Below, piece after piece: positions 11,254 to 21,653 of a stretch of 64,000 nt of DNA; the first letter of the stretch is position 1, and each line of letters starts with the position of its first letter. The stretch comes from Chytridium lagenaria (Eukaryota > Chytridiomycota > Chytridiomycetes > Chytridiales > Chytridiaceae), in contig JAHLKC010000099.1 in the NCBI GenBank assembly GCA_025449115.1, positions 83,454 to 147,453 of the forward strand, given 5' to 3'. The notes beneath the pieces were generated by a model, which saw only the letters and a list, made by a program, of their open reading frames with translations, was not told the origin of the DNA and searched no databases. Made by a program: the position numbers and the translations under genes.

Positions 11254-12691
11254 TCAGAAACCTGTGGAAGAAATATTAAATTCAATAAAATGATCCAGCT
11301 GATTGCAAACCTCAATTACGACATTTTGGAATGGAATAAATCTTGAGTTGGAAAACTTATTTCGAGCTCCTCCAAGAGATCGAAACAGGGCAGTGGTTGT
11401 TGGTCCTCCTAATTTTCCCAAGATCTCTTCCCACGGACTCTCAAATTTAATAAGTGTACCCGAACCTTAGTACCAAACAATTTAATCAGAGTAATAACGA
11501 TCAATAGAGCATAGTGATATTACCGGAATGCATGCGAATGCATGTGGGTGTGTATCTTCCGAAATCGTGACCAATCGAGTTCGTATGAAACATGAAAGAG
11601 ACAGCAATATTGTCGCTCTTATCAATGACAACGTCAAGTCCCAATGCGAAATAATTAAACACGATAACATCCTAATAAGTCAGATGCAGTTGAAATGCGT
11701 AATTACTCTATAGTTTGAAAATCCCATCCGCGAGTTTATTTGGTCAGGATGTCCGAGCTCAGCGATGATATCTTCCAGTGATGCTGATATTATTAAACTT
11801 TTACCCGCCACTCGCAGCTGAGGAACTGGCGCAATCTAGTGTGATTACTAAACATATTCGGAATAACGTACCAAAACCGACGTCACTATTGCAGTTGGCG
11901 AATTGTGGAATTGATGTTTCTGTCTCAGGAAGTCCATGTATATAACAATTGTTTGCAATGGGTGTATTTCCGTTTTTCAATTTGATTGGTAACTCTACAT
12001 ATTTAGCAAACGTTTACGTAAAACCAACCGTTAGATATTGGCCTTAACGCACCGGGAATTTGAAACACAAACGAAACACCCTGAATGCTGTTAGACACGA
12101 CCTTGTTCGAACTAACAGGATAGCTTAAAACGTAGTTATCTCCTTCATAATGCCCCTAAGGAAATTAACATTCAATTTTCGTGCATTATTACAGGAAAAA
12201 CTGAACCAAAGGTTTTGTATATGTGTAGAAAAGTGGGAGTGATTTGGAGGAACTGTTATTAGGCATAATTAATACAAAGTGTTTGACTGCTATTACCTCA
12301 ATTCGACGCCCTGGAAGCAGAGTTTGATATTTTTAAAGGAATATATCTCAACCAAGGTCAAACGCTGAAAACATTAAATTGATAGCAGCGCGATAATAAC
12401 CTGGACAACTCTTTTAAAATGAAGGCGGATTCCTTTTTGTTGTAAGTCTATGACGACATTTCCCTTCAAAACTATTTATGCATGCGGTGAAGAATAAAAC
12501 CCAACAGCCGAATTGTGCCTACCTGTGTGCCAAGGCCTACAGATATCTCTGATAGCGCGCGCCGATTAAGATTGGCTAAAACATCGCTTAAGGAAAGACC
12601 TTTTATGTGGTTGAGTAAATGAATTAAAACCTTCATGCTCACCAAGGGCGTAGCATCCCACTCCAGATGAACTGAGTTCGAAAGATTCCAT
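11254..12691 (-). CDS. PHAF1 / UPF0183 family protein (C16orf70-like)
   Basis: This family is conserved in eukaryotes; the animal member is linked to recruitment to forming autophagosomes. Landmarks appear in order. From ATG 12691 an exon gives LGLSLSDVLANLNRRAL, then NVVIDLQQKGIRLHFK. Next come IQGVSFVFQIPGALRPIS, a segment LPIKLKNGNTPIANNCYIHG, and VAGKSLIISASLEDIIAELG with the repeat-type motif LEDIIAELGHP. The third repeat has YFALGLDVVIDKS, VSFMFHTNSIGHDFGRY and finally FESPWEEILGKLGGP. The same order is found in family members, whose sheet repeats end in a DxxxxLG-P motif. The stop used is 11254-11256. Introns are 35-60 nt, several with a GCTAA(A/T) branch site. The ATG is 15 bp from the divergent vasohibin ATG. 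The function in this organism is inferred only from the family. Confidence 0.8.
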
Positions 12692-12706
12692 ATTTTAAAG
12701 TTTTAA

Positions 12707-13639
12707 ATGTCATACAGGAAGGTGGCAAGCAAATGGTGCTCCATATCAAAGGCGAACTGCGACGAAACATCAATTTTTCTATTAAGTTTATTGGGCAATG
12801 ACAAGGTTGTTAAATGCTACTCTCTTCTACGGCCGCCCTCTATCCTGGGTATAGATGATGAAATTACGGTTGCCTTAAGAATACGTAGTATACAAAAGGA
12901 AAGATTTAGTAACTTTTTGAAGAGCAATACTTGAATGAATTAGGTTACAATTATCTTGGAGAGACTTTTTCCAAAGTATGTTAAACCTCCTAACTACACT
13001 GAAAAAGACTAGGTACGAAAATACGAAAACAATGCAAAAATTAAATACTGCAGTTGAAAGTATTTTAAAAAACGCCTTTGCCCATTAAATGCCTCGAAGC
13101 GGTACTTGTTGCAATATGTAATTCTATAATGTTATGGATATACCTCTATCTAATCCTAATAGATTTCTCCAATGGTGTGTTAGGAATGAAGCGTTTTGGT
13201 TAAGTTTTTATTTTTGGTTCGCTTCTAATATGAAGATAGCCATAAGCTTTAAGTCTGAATTTCATGGAACTGTGTATCGCCATATCGTCCTTGGATTGAA
13301 GATAAACAATCTTTATGGTAGCTTGGGTTTGTCTCGTAGAGCGGATTTAATGTTTAAACCGCCTTCATTCATGGTACTCGGAAACATCGATTTATTTCTA
13401 ATTATTTTTAGACTCTACATGATTTGATTGTCGATTTTAAAACTTCTTATGAAAGAAATGGCCATTCTTTGAGTAAAATTAAAATGGGTTTGGCTATGCC
13501 CCATGAAAGGAATGGATCTAAACGATTGCCATGGAAGGTACGAGCGTTCTATTTCTGATGTTGACCTTACCAGTGTAAAACGATATCTCTTGTGAACGAT
13601 TGGGAGAACGAGGTTTTTGAGATGGAAAACCTTATGTGA
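12707..13639 (+). CDS. Vasohibin-type tubulin tyrosine carboxypeptidase
   Basis: Vasohibins are transglutaminase-like cysteine peptidases that remove the C-terminal Tyr of alpha-tubulin. Early exons give IQQYLNELGYNYLGETFSKT. The catalytic Cys is in the conserved LPIKCLEAV (codon 13090-13092). The catalytic His is in the stretch AISFKSEFHGTVYRHIVLGL, and the third catalytic residue, Ser, is in GSLGLSRRADLMFKPPSF. The tail reads TLHDLIVDFKTSYERNGHSL and ends EMENLM. All three catalytic residues are present. The frame shifts by one base at the GCCTTTGCCC run (13073-13082), just before the Cys; one extra T would explain it. The exon between the Cys segment and AISFKSEF is not resolved. In animals the enzyme needs the small partner SVBP; I found none in this window. 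Confidence 0.82.
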
Positions 13640-13686
13640 TGTAATGTTAGTAAAAATAAATTCTGCAAATTGTCAAAATTCTTAAA

Positions 13687-14593
13687 CATGACTTCGCAAG
13701 GGTTAAAAACCGTTACCCCATACTTGAAGAGGGCTAATGAATTAAAGCAATAGACCCAGTCATCTCGTATTATTGTATCATATCATCTTAGACAATTCTA
13801 AACTTTGTTGGTTCTTTTTATGCTGCGAAGCCGAGCTTTGGAAGTCAATCTGACTGAGAAATCAGACCAAATCTTTTTGCGACGATTAATTGATGATCTA
13901 GAAGAGGTTTTATATTCTAATATGGTTCTAATAATATATAGCAAAAACTTTTGTTGAAAGACCGTGAAGAGATTTTAAATGAAATGGTTTGGAGCCGCCT
14001 ATGTCGAAAGTTTTGCTTTACGACTATTTGAACGAGCGGAGAATGAGGAGAAGGCAGAGAAGTTAAAAACGTATAGTAGCGCAGATTATCTATCTAATGC
14101 GAAGTCAAACCGCAAAAACTTTTATGCAGCTTCTCACATCATGGACGTGCTAAACTTATTCGGCCCAATTGACGATGTTGGTTGGTGCATTCTATTCTAA
14201 AACTCACTAAGTACCCTGCAGATTATGGAAAAGCAACGTTATTCAAAATATCGTGCGGTCTCTTTGCTAAAGCTCATGAAGCAACCGTCTATCAAACCTG
14301 AAAGCTCATATGGAGAGGGCTTAAGCGAACCAGAACCAAAGGTGGTAGATTCTACGCCCATGTCCAAGACTTTGGGGACAACAGCTGACGCTAGCCCTAC
14401 CTTCACAATGGCTACGTCATCTCCGGATTCACTATCTACAGGCGCTGTGGAGTCACCTGTCTCGTTGAACAGAACGAGCTTTGATCTCGATCAAGCAATT
14501 AAAAATTCCCGGTTCGCCATTAGCGCTCTTCAGTACGAAGATATTTCCGCCGCCAAGAAGTATCTTGAGCTAGCTTTGTCAAATCTTTCATGA
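13687..14593 (+). CDS. VTA1: VTA1/LIP5, activator of the ESCRT ATPase Vps4
   Basis: VTA1/LIP5 binds Vps4 and stimulates ESCRT-III disassembly during multivesicular body formation. The N-terminal MIT-like helices read LKTVTPYLKRANELK and, one frame over, DPVISYYC, exactly as in LIP5 proteins. RALEVNLTEKSDQIFLRRLI and DDLEE follow. The next exons carry AAYVESFALRLFERAENEEK and KNFYAASHIMDVLNLFGPID. A linker rich in Ser, Pro and Thr precedes the C-terminal dimerisation helices SRFAISALQYEDISAAKKYL ending ELALSNLS. Stop at 14591-14593. The frame breaks by one base near 13741-13752 between the two N-terminal helices, and the following intron is not resolved; the rest of the protein is intact. It follows the vasohibin gene in the same direction with about 47 bp between stop and ATG. 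Confidence 0.88.
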
Positions 14594-14863
14594 AGGAAAA
14601 GGACACAATTGTTTTTTAGTATACATACGAATATAACCCAGCGAAGTCAAACCCTGTCACCTAATTTTGTAGTCGTATAAACCTAGTTATGTACATTTGT
14701 ACATTTTTCAAAAAAGAAAAAAAAAAAAAAAAAGACCAAATGTAGTCTCGAACAAAAACAAATACTTTGTCCATTTTCTACATTTCGTCCTGACACCCTT
14801 TCCGGGCAGTATGAGTTCTCTCTAAAATTAAAATTATCATAATAGGCTTTGATCGTGGCTTCA

Positions 14864-15409
14864 ACGGTGTTGACACGTGTGATAAGATACAAATTGATAC
14901 TACACGCAGAGGAACCGTTTTACTAATGTGAAAATGTATATATATTTATTGTAAATTCAATGCAGCGTAGAATGAAGAATCAAATAACTCGGATGCACCG
15001 ACGATCGCCGCCAGCAAAACACCACGGTGCAGGGTTCGGCTTAGGGTGTGGTTCAGGATTCGCTACTGGGTCTCGCCTGACAAGATTGGAATCGCCTGAT
15101 TATAGTGAGTGTTAATAAACAGCGCCCTTTTCTTCCAATTAGCTGGACAATTCTTACCCGTAAGGTCAACAGGGGAAGCCGCGGCCAGCGTCGCGAGGCA
15201 GGCAATTAAGACAAAAAGCTTTTTAAACATTGCAGGAAGATGCGGTATCTTTGAAGAGGTTGGAATATGGTTAAAAGCTGATGGAGTGCGGTGATGCTTG
15301 TGATGGTGAAGCTGAGTTAATTTCGATCTTTATAGGACACGTCGCCGCATCTTTCCAGGAAAGGACACCATTTACCTTTCACCAAAAATTACCATATTAA
15401 GACAAACAT
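14864..15409. repeat. Direct repeat, copy 1 (with a secreted-peptide gene)
   Basis: This 546-bp block is repeated almost base for base at 16051-16599 (offset 1190 bp). The only differences I see are within the first 20 bp (a 3-bp length change). The sequences diverge sharply at both borders. It includes a complete minus-strand ORF for a small secreted protein plus its flanks. The near identity implies a recent duplication, or an assembly artefact. Confidence 0.95.
15063..15230 (-). CDS. Small secreted protein, copy 1 (55 residues)
   Basis: ATG 15230 to TAG 15063-15065 with no intron. The protein starts MFKKLFVLIACLATLAAASP: two lysines, a hydrophobic core and an Ala-Ala-Ala-Ser-Pro region typical of a signal peptide cleavage site. 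The mature part is about 35 residues (VDLTGKNCPANWKKRALFIN followed by THYNQAIPILSGETQ). It has a single Cys, so it is not a disulphide-rich peptide unless it dimerises. No family is recognised. It is too short for usual ORF cut-offs and is easily missed. Duplication of a short secreted-protein gene is a pattern seen in effector-like families, but that role is inference. An alternative reading with an intron after codon 24 exists; the uninterrupted frame is simpler. Confidence 0.55.
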   Translation of the reverse strand: MFKKLFVLIACLATLAAASPVDLTGKNCPANWKKRALFINTHYNQAIPILSGETQ

Positions 15410-16050
15410 CGATCACCTTTGTTCCCTTCAAATTGTCGATGCCCTCTATTTTAGGCTTCTCAAACTTCAGAGGACGAGACTTGAATTCTCAAAAAGACCT
15501 TGCTGTTCGTAGACCTTAAGATAGCGTGTTTTCAAAGCGCGTCTCTAAGGGTGATCGTTTACTGTTGCAGTGAATTTTTTTTGTTTTACTAAGTATGGAA
15601 TAACATCTTTTTCCCAAACCTATGTCCTCTTATTTGAAATAACTTTAAGTGATAAGCCCCACAAATTGGTTCTATGCAATTCATTCTAATTTAATATGTG
15701 CCTTCTTTTAATTTTGGATAATTATTATATTGGTTATCAGCTGATATATATGTAGTCCCGTTATACTGGGCTTGAGCTGTGAGAGGCGGGGAAAGGTCCT
15801 TACGAATGGAAGTTGCTCTACGGATTTCAAAAAAAATCGCCTGTTAGGACTCTGAGCGGACATCACTGCTTGCTTGCCTCAAAATAAATATTCTAATATT
15901 TAACAGGGTTTTACAATCGCCGTCACTGTTTCAAGTGTGTCTATTTCACAAAGTTCCGGCTCCATTCCCCACTCCTGTATTTCAAATTCGTTAGTCTTCT
16001 TCAAATAAGTATATCCCTTCAAGACTCCTAAAGGGGATATTGTACTTCAT
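15410..16050. other. Spacer between the two repeat copies
   Basis: A 641-bp unique spacer. On the minus strand it contains short coding-like runs: one near 15900-16035 (frame ending IDTLETVTAIVKPC) and one near 15410-15480 (RPLKFEKPKIEGIDNLKGTK) that continues into the repeat. These could be exons of a disrupted or unrecognised gene, but I could not connect them by splice sites. Confidence 0.35.
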
Positions 16051-16599
16051 ACGGTGTTGACACGTAATACGATAAGATACAAATTGATACTACACGCAGA
16101 GGAACCGTTTTACTAATGTGAAAATGTATATATATTTATTGTAAATTCAATGCAGCGTAGAATGAAGAATCAAATAACTCGGATGCACCGACGATCGCCG
16201 CCAGCAAAACACCACGGTGCAGGGTTCGGCTTAGGGTGTGGTTCAGGATTCGCTACTGGGTCTCGCCTGACAAGATTGGAATCGCCTGATTATAGTGAGT
16301 GTTAATAAACAGCGCCCTTTTCTTCCAATTAGCTGGACAATTCTTACCCGTAAGGTCAACAGGGGAAGCCGCGGCCAGCGTCGCGAGGCAGGCAATTAAG
16401 ACAAAAAGCTTTTTAAACATTGCAGGAAGATGCGGTATCTTTGAAGAGGTTGGAATATGGTTAAAAGCTGATGGAGTGCGGTGATGCTTGTGATGGTGAA
16501 GCTGAGTTAATTTCGATCTTTATAGGACACGTCGCCGCATCTTTCCAGGAAAGGACACCATTTACCTTTCACCAAAAATTACCATATTAAGACAAACAT
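16051..16599. repeat. Direct repeat, copy 2 (with a secreted-peptide gene)
   Basis: Second copy of the 14864-15409 block, in the same orientation, ending abruptly at 16599. The LIM-RhoGAP gene starts 98 bp further on, so the repeat adjoins its promoter. Confidence 0.95.
16253..16420 (-). CDS. Small secreted protein, copy 2 (55 residues)
   Basis: Identical in sequence to copy 1 as far as I can read (ATG 16420, TAG 16253-16255), with the same signal peptide and mature region. The region upstream of the ATG is also duplicated through 16599, so both copies may share promoter elements for about 180 bp before diverging. Confidence 0.55.
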   Translation of the reverse strand: MFKKLFVLIACLATLAAASPVDLTGKNCPANWKKRALFINTHYNQAIPILSGETQ

Positions 16600-16697
16600 A
16601 TTGGCATGGTTGATGTAGAAGTTGTCATATATAAATACTATTTACATAGTTTGAATTAAATGGGATTAACTTATTTTCTTGTATCACTGTCATTGCT

Positions 16698-19325
16698 ATG
16701 GGAGAACACTATTGTGTATCTTGCGGAAAAGCAATCACGGGTCAATTCGTTCGAGCCCTAAACAGCCACTATCACTTAAACTGCTTTCGTTGCAAAGTAT
16801 GTGAAACTTGAAAAGCATTATGTGAATGACAGTTGCAGACATGTCATCAAGTTGTTGCAGAGAAGTTTTTCCCGTTCACAAATATTGATGGGTCGATTGA
16901 GTACTTCTGCGAAAAAGACTACTTTGCTAAGCTTGATTTGCTCTGTACGAAATGTGGACTTGCTCTTCGAGGTCCTCATATTAGTGCCTCTGGCAAGAAG
17001 GTAGGCTACAATGGTGACGACTCTGATGGAAGTAAGTATCACTTGGAGCATTTCTCATGTTCGAAGTGTCCCACTGTGTTTCGCCAACATGATTCTTATT
17101 ATGAACGAGAAGGGAACGTGTATTGCCAACCCCATTATTCAGAACTGTTTGCATCACGATGCGGAGGATGCAATACTGTCGTGTTGAAGAATTTTGTAGA
17201 GATGAACAAAGAGAACGTAAAGCAGCAATGGCACCCGGAATGCTACATGATTTATAAGGTTGAAAATGTCGGCTTTTAATTTATGAACTTACCTTTTCAG
17301 CTCTGGAACGTGCGTCTTGGCCGAATTCTTGACAGTGAAAGTGAGACTTTGAAGCTGCTGCCTCTAATTCCCTCAGGTGCTTTTGAAGGTGACGGCAACA
17401 CTGTTACAAAGGTTGATCAGATCTTGTCAACTCTATCAGCTTTCGAGGAATCATCGGCGGACTGCATATCCGACATGCTTCTGCATTTGTCCAACGGCTC
17501 TGCCATCGACGGCGTCAACGAGGCAAAGAAGTTTATCGATCACGTCACTGCTTTGTTTTCGGGCCTTGACTTTATAGACCGGACAAGCGTTTTTCACGGA
17601 ATTAAAATATCCTCGCGGCGACATCGAGAGGCAAAGCAACTAGCGCGATCGATTACATATCTCCTCACAGTGCTGTCCGAGATAGGTGCGCATACTTATA
17701 GGGATGGAGCGAAAGACATGGTCTCAGCTGTGACAGCCATAGCTCAGTCATTGAAATCTGCTATTAAATCTGGACTTAACGGCGCCTTTTTATTGGTAAG
17801 GTCTTAAAAACCTGACTTGAACTGAGAAAAGAATAGGAAAGGCAATTAAAGAAAGGAGACTTTGTTACCAAGTTTTTGAACAATCTTTTATTGGAAAAAA
17901 GTATCGGATAATTATTCCTCAAGATCAAGTGATTGCGTTCTCTGCAGAACCGCGATTGAAGACGAATGCATTCAGTTGGAGTCATATTTATGGCATCATC
18001 ATTGTTATCGTTGTACTGTATGCAATATGGGTCTTGCTAAATCGGTGTCTTCAAGTTTTCGTCGATAGACTTTCCAAGAACGTCTTTTGCGAAATACATC
18101 GTCTCGAGGACTCGGTATCGGGCTCCGTTGAAATTTCCAAGTATCAACAGTACTCATGGCTACTTTGCAGAAGTTATAGCAAGCTTTGCAAATCATTTGA
18201 ATTAAGAGGTGAGACCTGAGCACTCTGTCGTTATTATAACATATCTTTTGTGGTTGGTATTTAGAAGCTCCTGCCGTTGCTCATATCGGTAACTTCGTCA
18301 AGCAATCAAGCTCATCTTTGTCGGTTGGCGATTTTCTTGCAGAAAAGCTTCATGAGAAGGATGAAAAGGATCACAAGACATACATATCGGAATATCAGGC
18401 ATTGGATCGCCTTTACATCCGTACAAAAGTTATTCAGGAGATAAAACGTATCTTCGCTGCCGAAAATATCGACATAGACTATTCATCCCTAACAGCCGCA
18501 CCCAAAAAGGGAAAATTATCAGTGTGGACTCGAATGACTGAAGTACTGGGTGTGTCTAAAAAAGGGAAGCTAAAAGGCACGTGAATATTTTGTGAACCCT
18601 TTTTTAAGTGAAGTAGGCGGAATTTTCGGCATGCCGTTGGAGAAAGTTTTGGTTGAAAACGGTGTTCTTACGGAATTAATTCATGGCCGAAGTCCCGTCA
18701 GAGCCCCCGTGGTTGTCGATACGTGTATCCGCAGCCTTAGGCAGAAAGGTCTATATCATCTTCGAGCTCCTCGTAATTTTATTACTAGATCTTAGTGTCG
18801 AAGGCATTTTCCGAAAAAATGGAAACATTCGACGGCTGAAAGAATTAGCAGAGTTGTTTGATCACTGTAACGAAGTGTCTTTGGACACAGAGACTCCTAT
18901 ACAAATAGCGGCATTATTGAAAAAGTTTTTCCGCGAGCAGCCGGAGCCCTTAATGACGTTTGAATTATATGCATTTTTCACGGCTTGTGAAGGTTCGAAT
19001 ATTGACATATGTGCTTTAATTAACAAAGGAATTCAAAACGTGGAAACGAAGAAAAACTGCATTAAGTCTATGCCTTTGCCTTCTTCCTAAAGTGAACCTA
19101 GACGTTTTGGAAGTCATGCTGCATTTTTTGAGAGAAGTTGCGGAATTTAGGAATTCTTCAGATCAAGGAAACCGAATGACGATGGAGAGTTTAGCAACTA
19201 TTTTCGCGCCCAATTTTTTGAAACCTGATATTAGAGACGAGGTTGTTCTGGACTCATCACCTTGCATTGCCGTCCTTCTAGATCTTTTACGGTATCTGGA
19301 TACTGTTATGGCTGTATGCGTTTAG
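16698..19325 (+). CDS. LIM-domain Rho GTPase-activating protein
   Basis: A fungal Rga-type architecture: N-terminal LIM zinc fingers followed by a C-terminal RhoGAP domain, predicted to switch off Rho/Cdc42 GTPases in polarity. LIM 1 starts HYCVSCGKAITGQFVRAL with HLNCFRC. LIM 2 has LLCTKCGLALRGPHISASGK with HLEHFSCSKC and YCQPHYSELFASRCGGCN. A helical middle (17300-18580) has no recognised domain. RhoGAP begins SPVRAPVVVDTCIRS; after a 41-nt intron comes SVEGIFRKNGNIRRLKELAE, with the catalytic Arg finger in GIFR. Next is FFREQPEPLMTFELY, then PKVNLDVLEVMLHFLREVAE. The frame shifts by one base at 19069-19090, just before PKVNL. The ATG at 16698 directly precedes LIM 1. The stop is 19323-19325. 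Confidence 0.88.
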
Positions 19326-19846
19326 ACGTATTACTTTGTCTAACTAAATTAGATACCACCATGTCTGATTTGATTATCTTGATCAAAGTCAAATTTAAGA
19401 CGAAATAGTAGAATAAACGCAAGTATTTAATATTCATTATCCGTCGTTTCATTCTCCACCGTAACCAAGTACCAAGAGGTGTTCAAAGGGAGAACCCAGC
19501 CGCAAATGGAAAGATTGTATAAATTATAATATAAGTAGATACTCTAGATACTTTAAGCATGTGTAGTCATTCTTTCCACTGTTTCGGGCATGTAAGAAAA
19601 ACATATACGCCATGTACAATTTAAGGTGTTTGTGCTGCTATCGGTATGCGCTGTGACCTTTTTCTTTTACAAAGATTTTTGAGGGAGTAGGAGATTTGAA
19701 CTGTATATAAGGATATATTCTCTCGCATTCCTCCGAAAAAGATATCACAAAAAATCGTACAATGTGGCATCCAATAACACTATATGCAAGCTTCGAAACG
19801 ACTAAATCTGTGGGGAATATATAATTTTACCCATAGCAAAAATTTA
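19326..19846. other. Intergenic region upstream of the WNK kinase
   Basis: About 520 bp without a supported gene; A/T-rich, with only short frames. It is presumably the 3' flank of the RhoGAP gene and the promoter of the kinase. Confidence 0.4.
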
Positions 19847-21653
19847 ATGGACGATTCTTCAGAATACATTATAGAGGAAAGCCCAAACAAAAGATATGGG
19901 AAGGTTGATAGGTGCATTCCACATGTTGACCATTTAGTTGAATGTACTTCTCGGGAAAGGAGCATACAAAGTTGTATTTAAAGGATTGGACCGTGAGGAA
20001 GGATGTGAGGTTGCGTGGAATACATCTCAAGTATGTCTATAGGAGGCTTTAGCTTTTCTTATGTAAAGACTTCAAAAGCCGAATATATTGAGATTAGCGA
20101 AGAAATAGAGATATTAAAGAGCGTCAGACATCCTAATATCATACAGTTTCATGGTTGTTCGGTAGTTTATAGCCTATCTAATACAAACAGATAGTTGGTA
20201 CAGCAATTCTGAATTCGTTTTTATTACGGAATTCATGACGTCTGGAACTTTGAGGGAATACATTAAGAAGCTTAAAATTCCGAATTTGAAAATTGTAAAA
20301 AGATGGACTAGGCAGATATTAAAAGGGATATCATACTTGCATTCACACGATCCCCCGATTATTCATCGAGATATCAAGGTATTGACATATCTTTTATGAG
20401 CTAACCTGCGTTGTGTGATAATATATTTATAAATGGCTCATGTGGAGAGGTCAAAATTGGTGATATGGGAACAGCGAAAATGAAATTAGGAAAGAAGTAT
20501 ACGCTAATCGGAACTCCTGAATTCATGGCTCCAGTATCAAATATTCTATTGAAAAACAAAATAACTCTCTTGCTAGGAAATGTACGAGGAAAAAGGTTAC
20601 AGCGAAAAGGTTGACATCTACGCATTTGGAATGGCCCTTATCGAAATGGTAAGCTCCATTAATTATCATAAGTAACAATATAGGCTGCTGGGGAGTACCC
20701 ATACAGTGAATGTAAGAACGCGGCCCAGGTTTTTCGGAAAGTTTCTCAGGTAATCATGCTTTAATTTAAGTACTCACGATTAAGGGGATAAAGCCAGAGT
20801 GCCTTTCAAGAATACAGAATCCGGAACTTTTGCAGCTTATAACTAGATGCATTGGGTTAGAGTCGCAAAGGTAGCCAGTGATAAGCTTAATATTTAATCA
20901 TCTTAGACAGAGCGCCAAAGAAATTGTGGAATCATCTTTCCTTTCAGAAGATCCGGAAGTCCTCTTGGTGTCGCGCGACGGATTCGATCAAAGCCATCTA
21001 GTCCTTCAAGTCACCTTTAATGGAACAGACAAGCTATCTGTACGATTTGATTTTCAAAACGACACCGATACCGCTGAGGAGGTGGTAAATGAAATGGTAG
21101 GCACACTTTTAGTGAGGCTTTGTATTAATAACCTTAAGATAAATGAGAAAGTTCTCCCGCACACATACAAAACCTTTATTACGAGTGAAATTAACAAAAT
21201 TTTGAGAGATCTTCACCGATATCCATCTATCATCCCTCGCCACTCGAAGACTTCCGCCCTCAGGATCCTGCAAGTTCCGAAAGAGTAATCGGCCTTCAAT
21301 GTGAGCAATTCGATTTTTCATCTACTAATCTGTGCCCAGCTGTCGGGTTTGATAGCGCGACAAAGATCGAGGACTTTGTGCGTCAAGTTGTTACTTCTGC
21401 AAATCGACCATCTGAGAAAGGTGATGAATGGCTTCATAAGCTTCTATCTCAAGATCTGCTCACCGTAGCCGATTTGGAACAGTTAGACGACCAGGTATGC
21501 GTTTTGATGAATTTTTGACTGAATATGACAGGATTGGACAAATTTGTAAGTGCCTCACCTGTTTTTCTTCTTACGACGTAAAGAGGCTTGACAGTGTTTG
21601 CAACACGACTCTTAAGGAATGCGCTGAGAGGACTTAAATTGATCCAAAGCTAG
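19847..21653 (+). CDS. WNK-type protein kinase
   Basis: WNK kinases respond to chloride and osmotic state and lack the usual lysine of strand beta-3. Here the glycine loop is [19 protein letters not shown], with the WNK-specific lysine after GAY, and beta-3 reads CEVAWN, without lysine. Other motifs are [35 protein letters not shown], the catalytic loop [23 protein letters not shown] (DMG in place of DFG) and [29 protein letters not shown] and [19 protein letters not shown] follow. After the kinase, [20 protein letters not shown] fits the PF2/OSR1_C-like domain, and a C-terminal SAM-like run ends [20 protein letters not shown]. Start ATG 19847 was chosen because it is in frame with the first kinase exon. 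About ten introns of 32-45 nt occur. One acceptor reads TTG (20411-20413) instead of AG. Confidence 0.9.

Noticed and set aside
13687..13760. Reassignment of TAG to a sense codon, suggested by an in-frame TAG in the VTA1 N-terminus
   Set aside because: The homology continues in a different frame (DPVISYYC), so a one-base break explains it. Other genes here use TAG, TAA and TGA as ordinary stops.
15063..15230. A two-exon model for the secreted peptide using GTAAGA after codon 24
   Set aside because: It gives a less convincing protein, and the uninterrupted frame ends cleanly. It cannot be excluded without RNA data.
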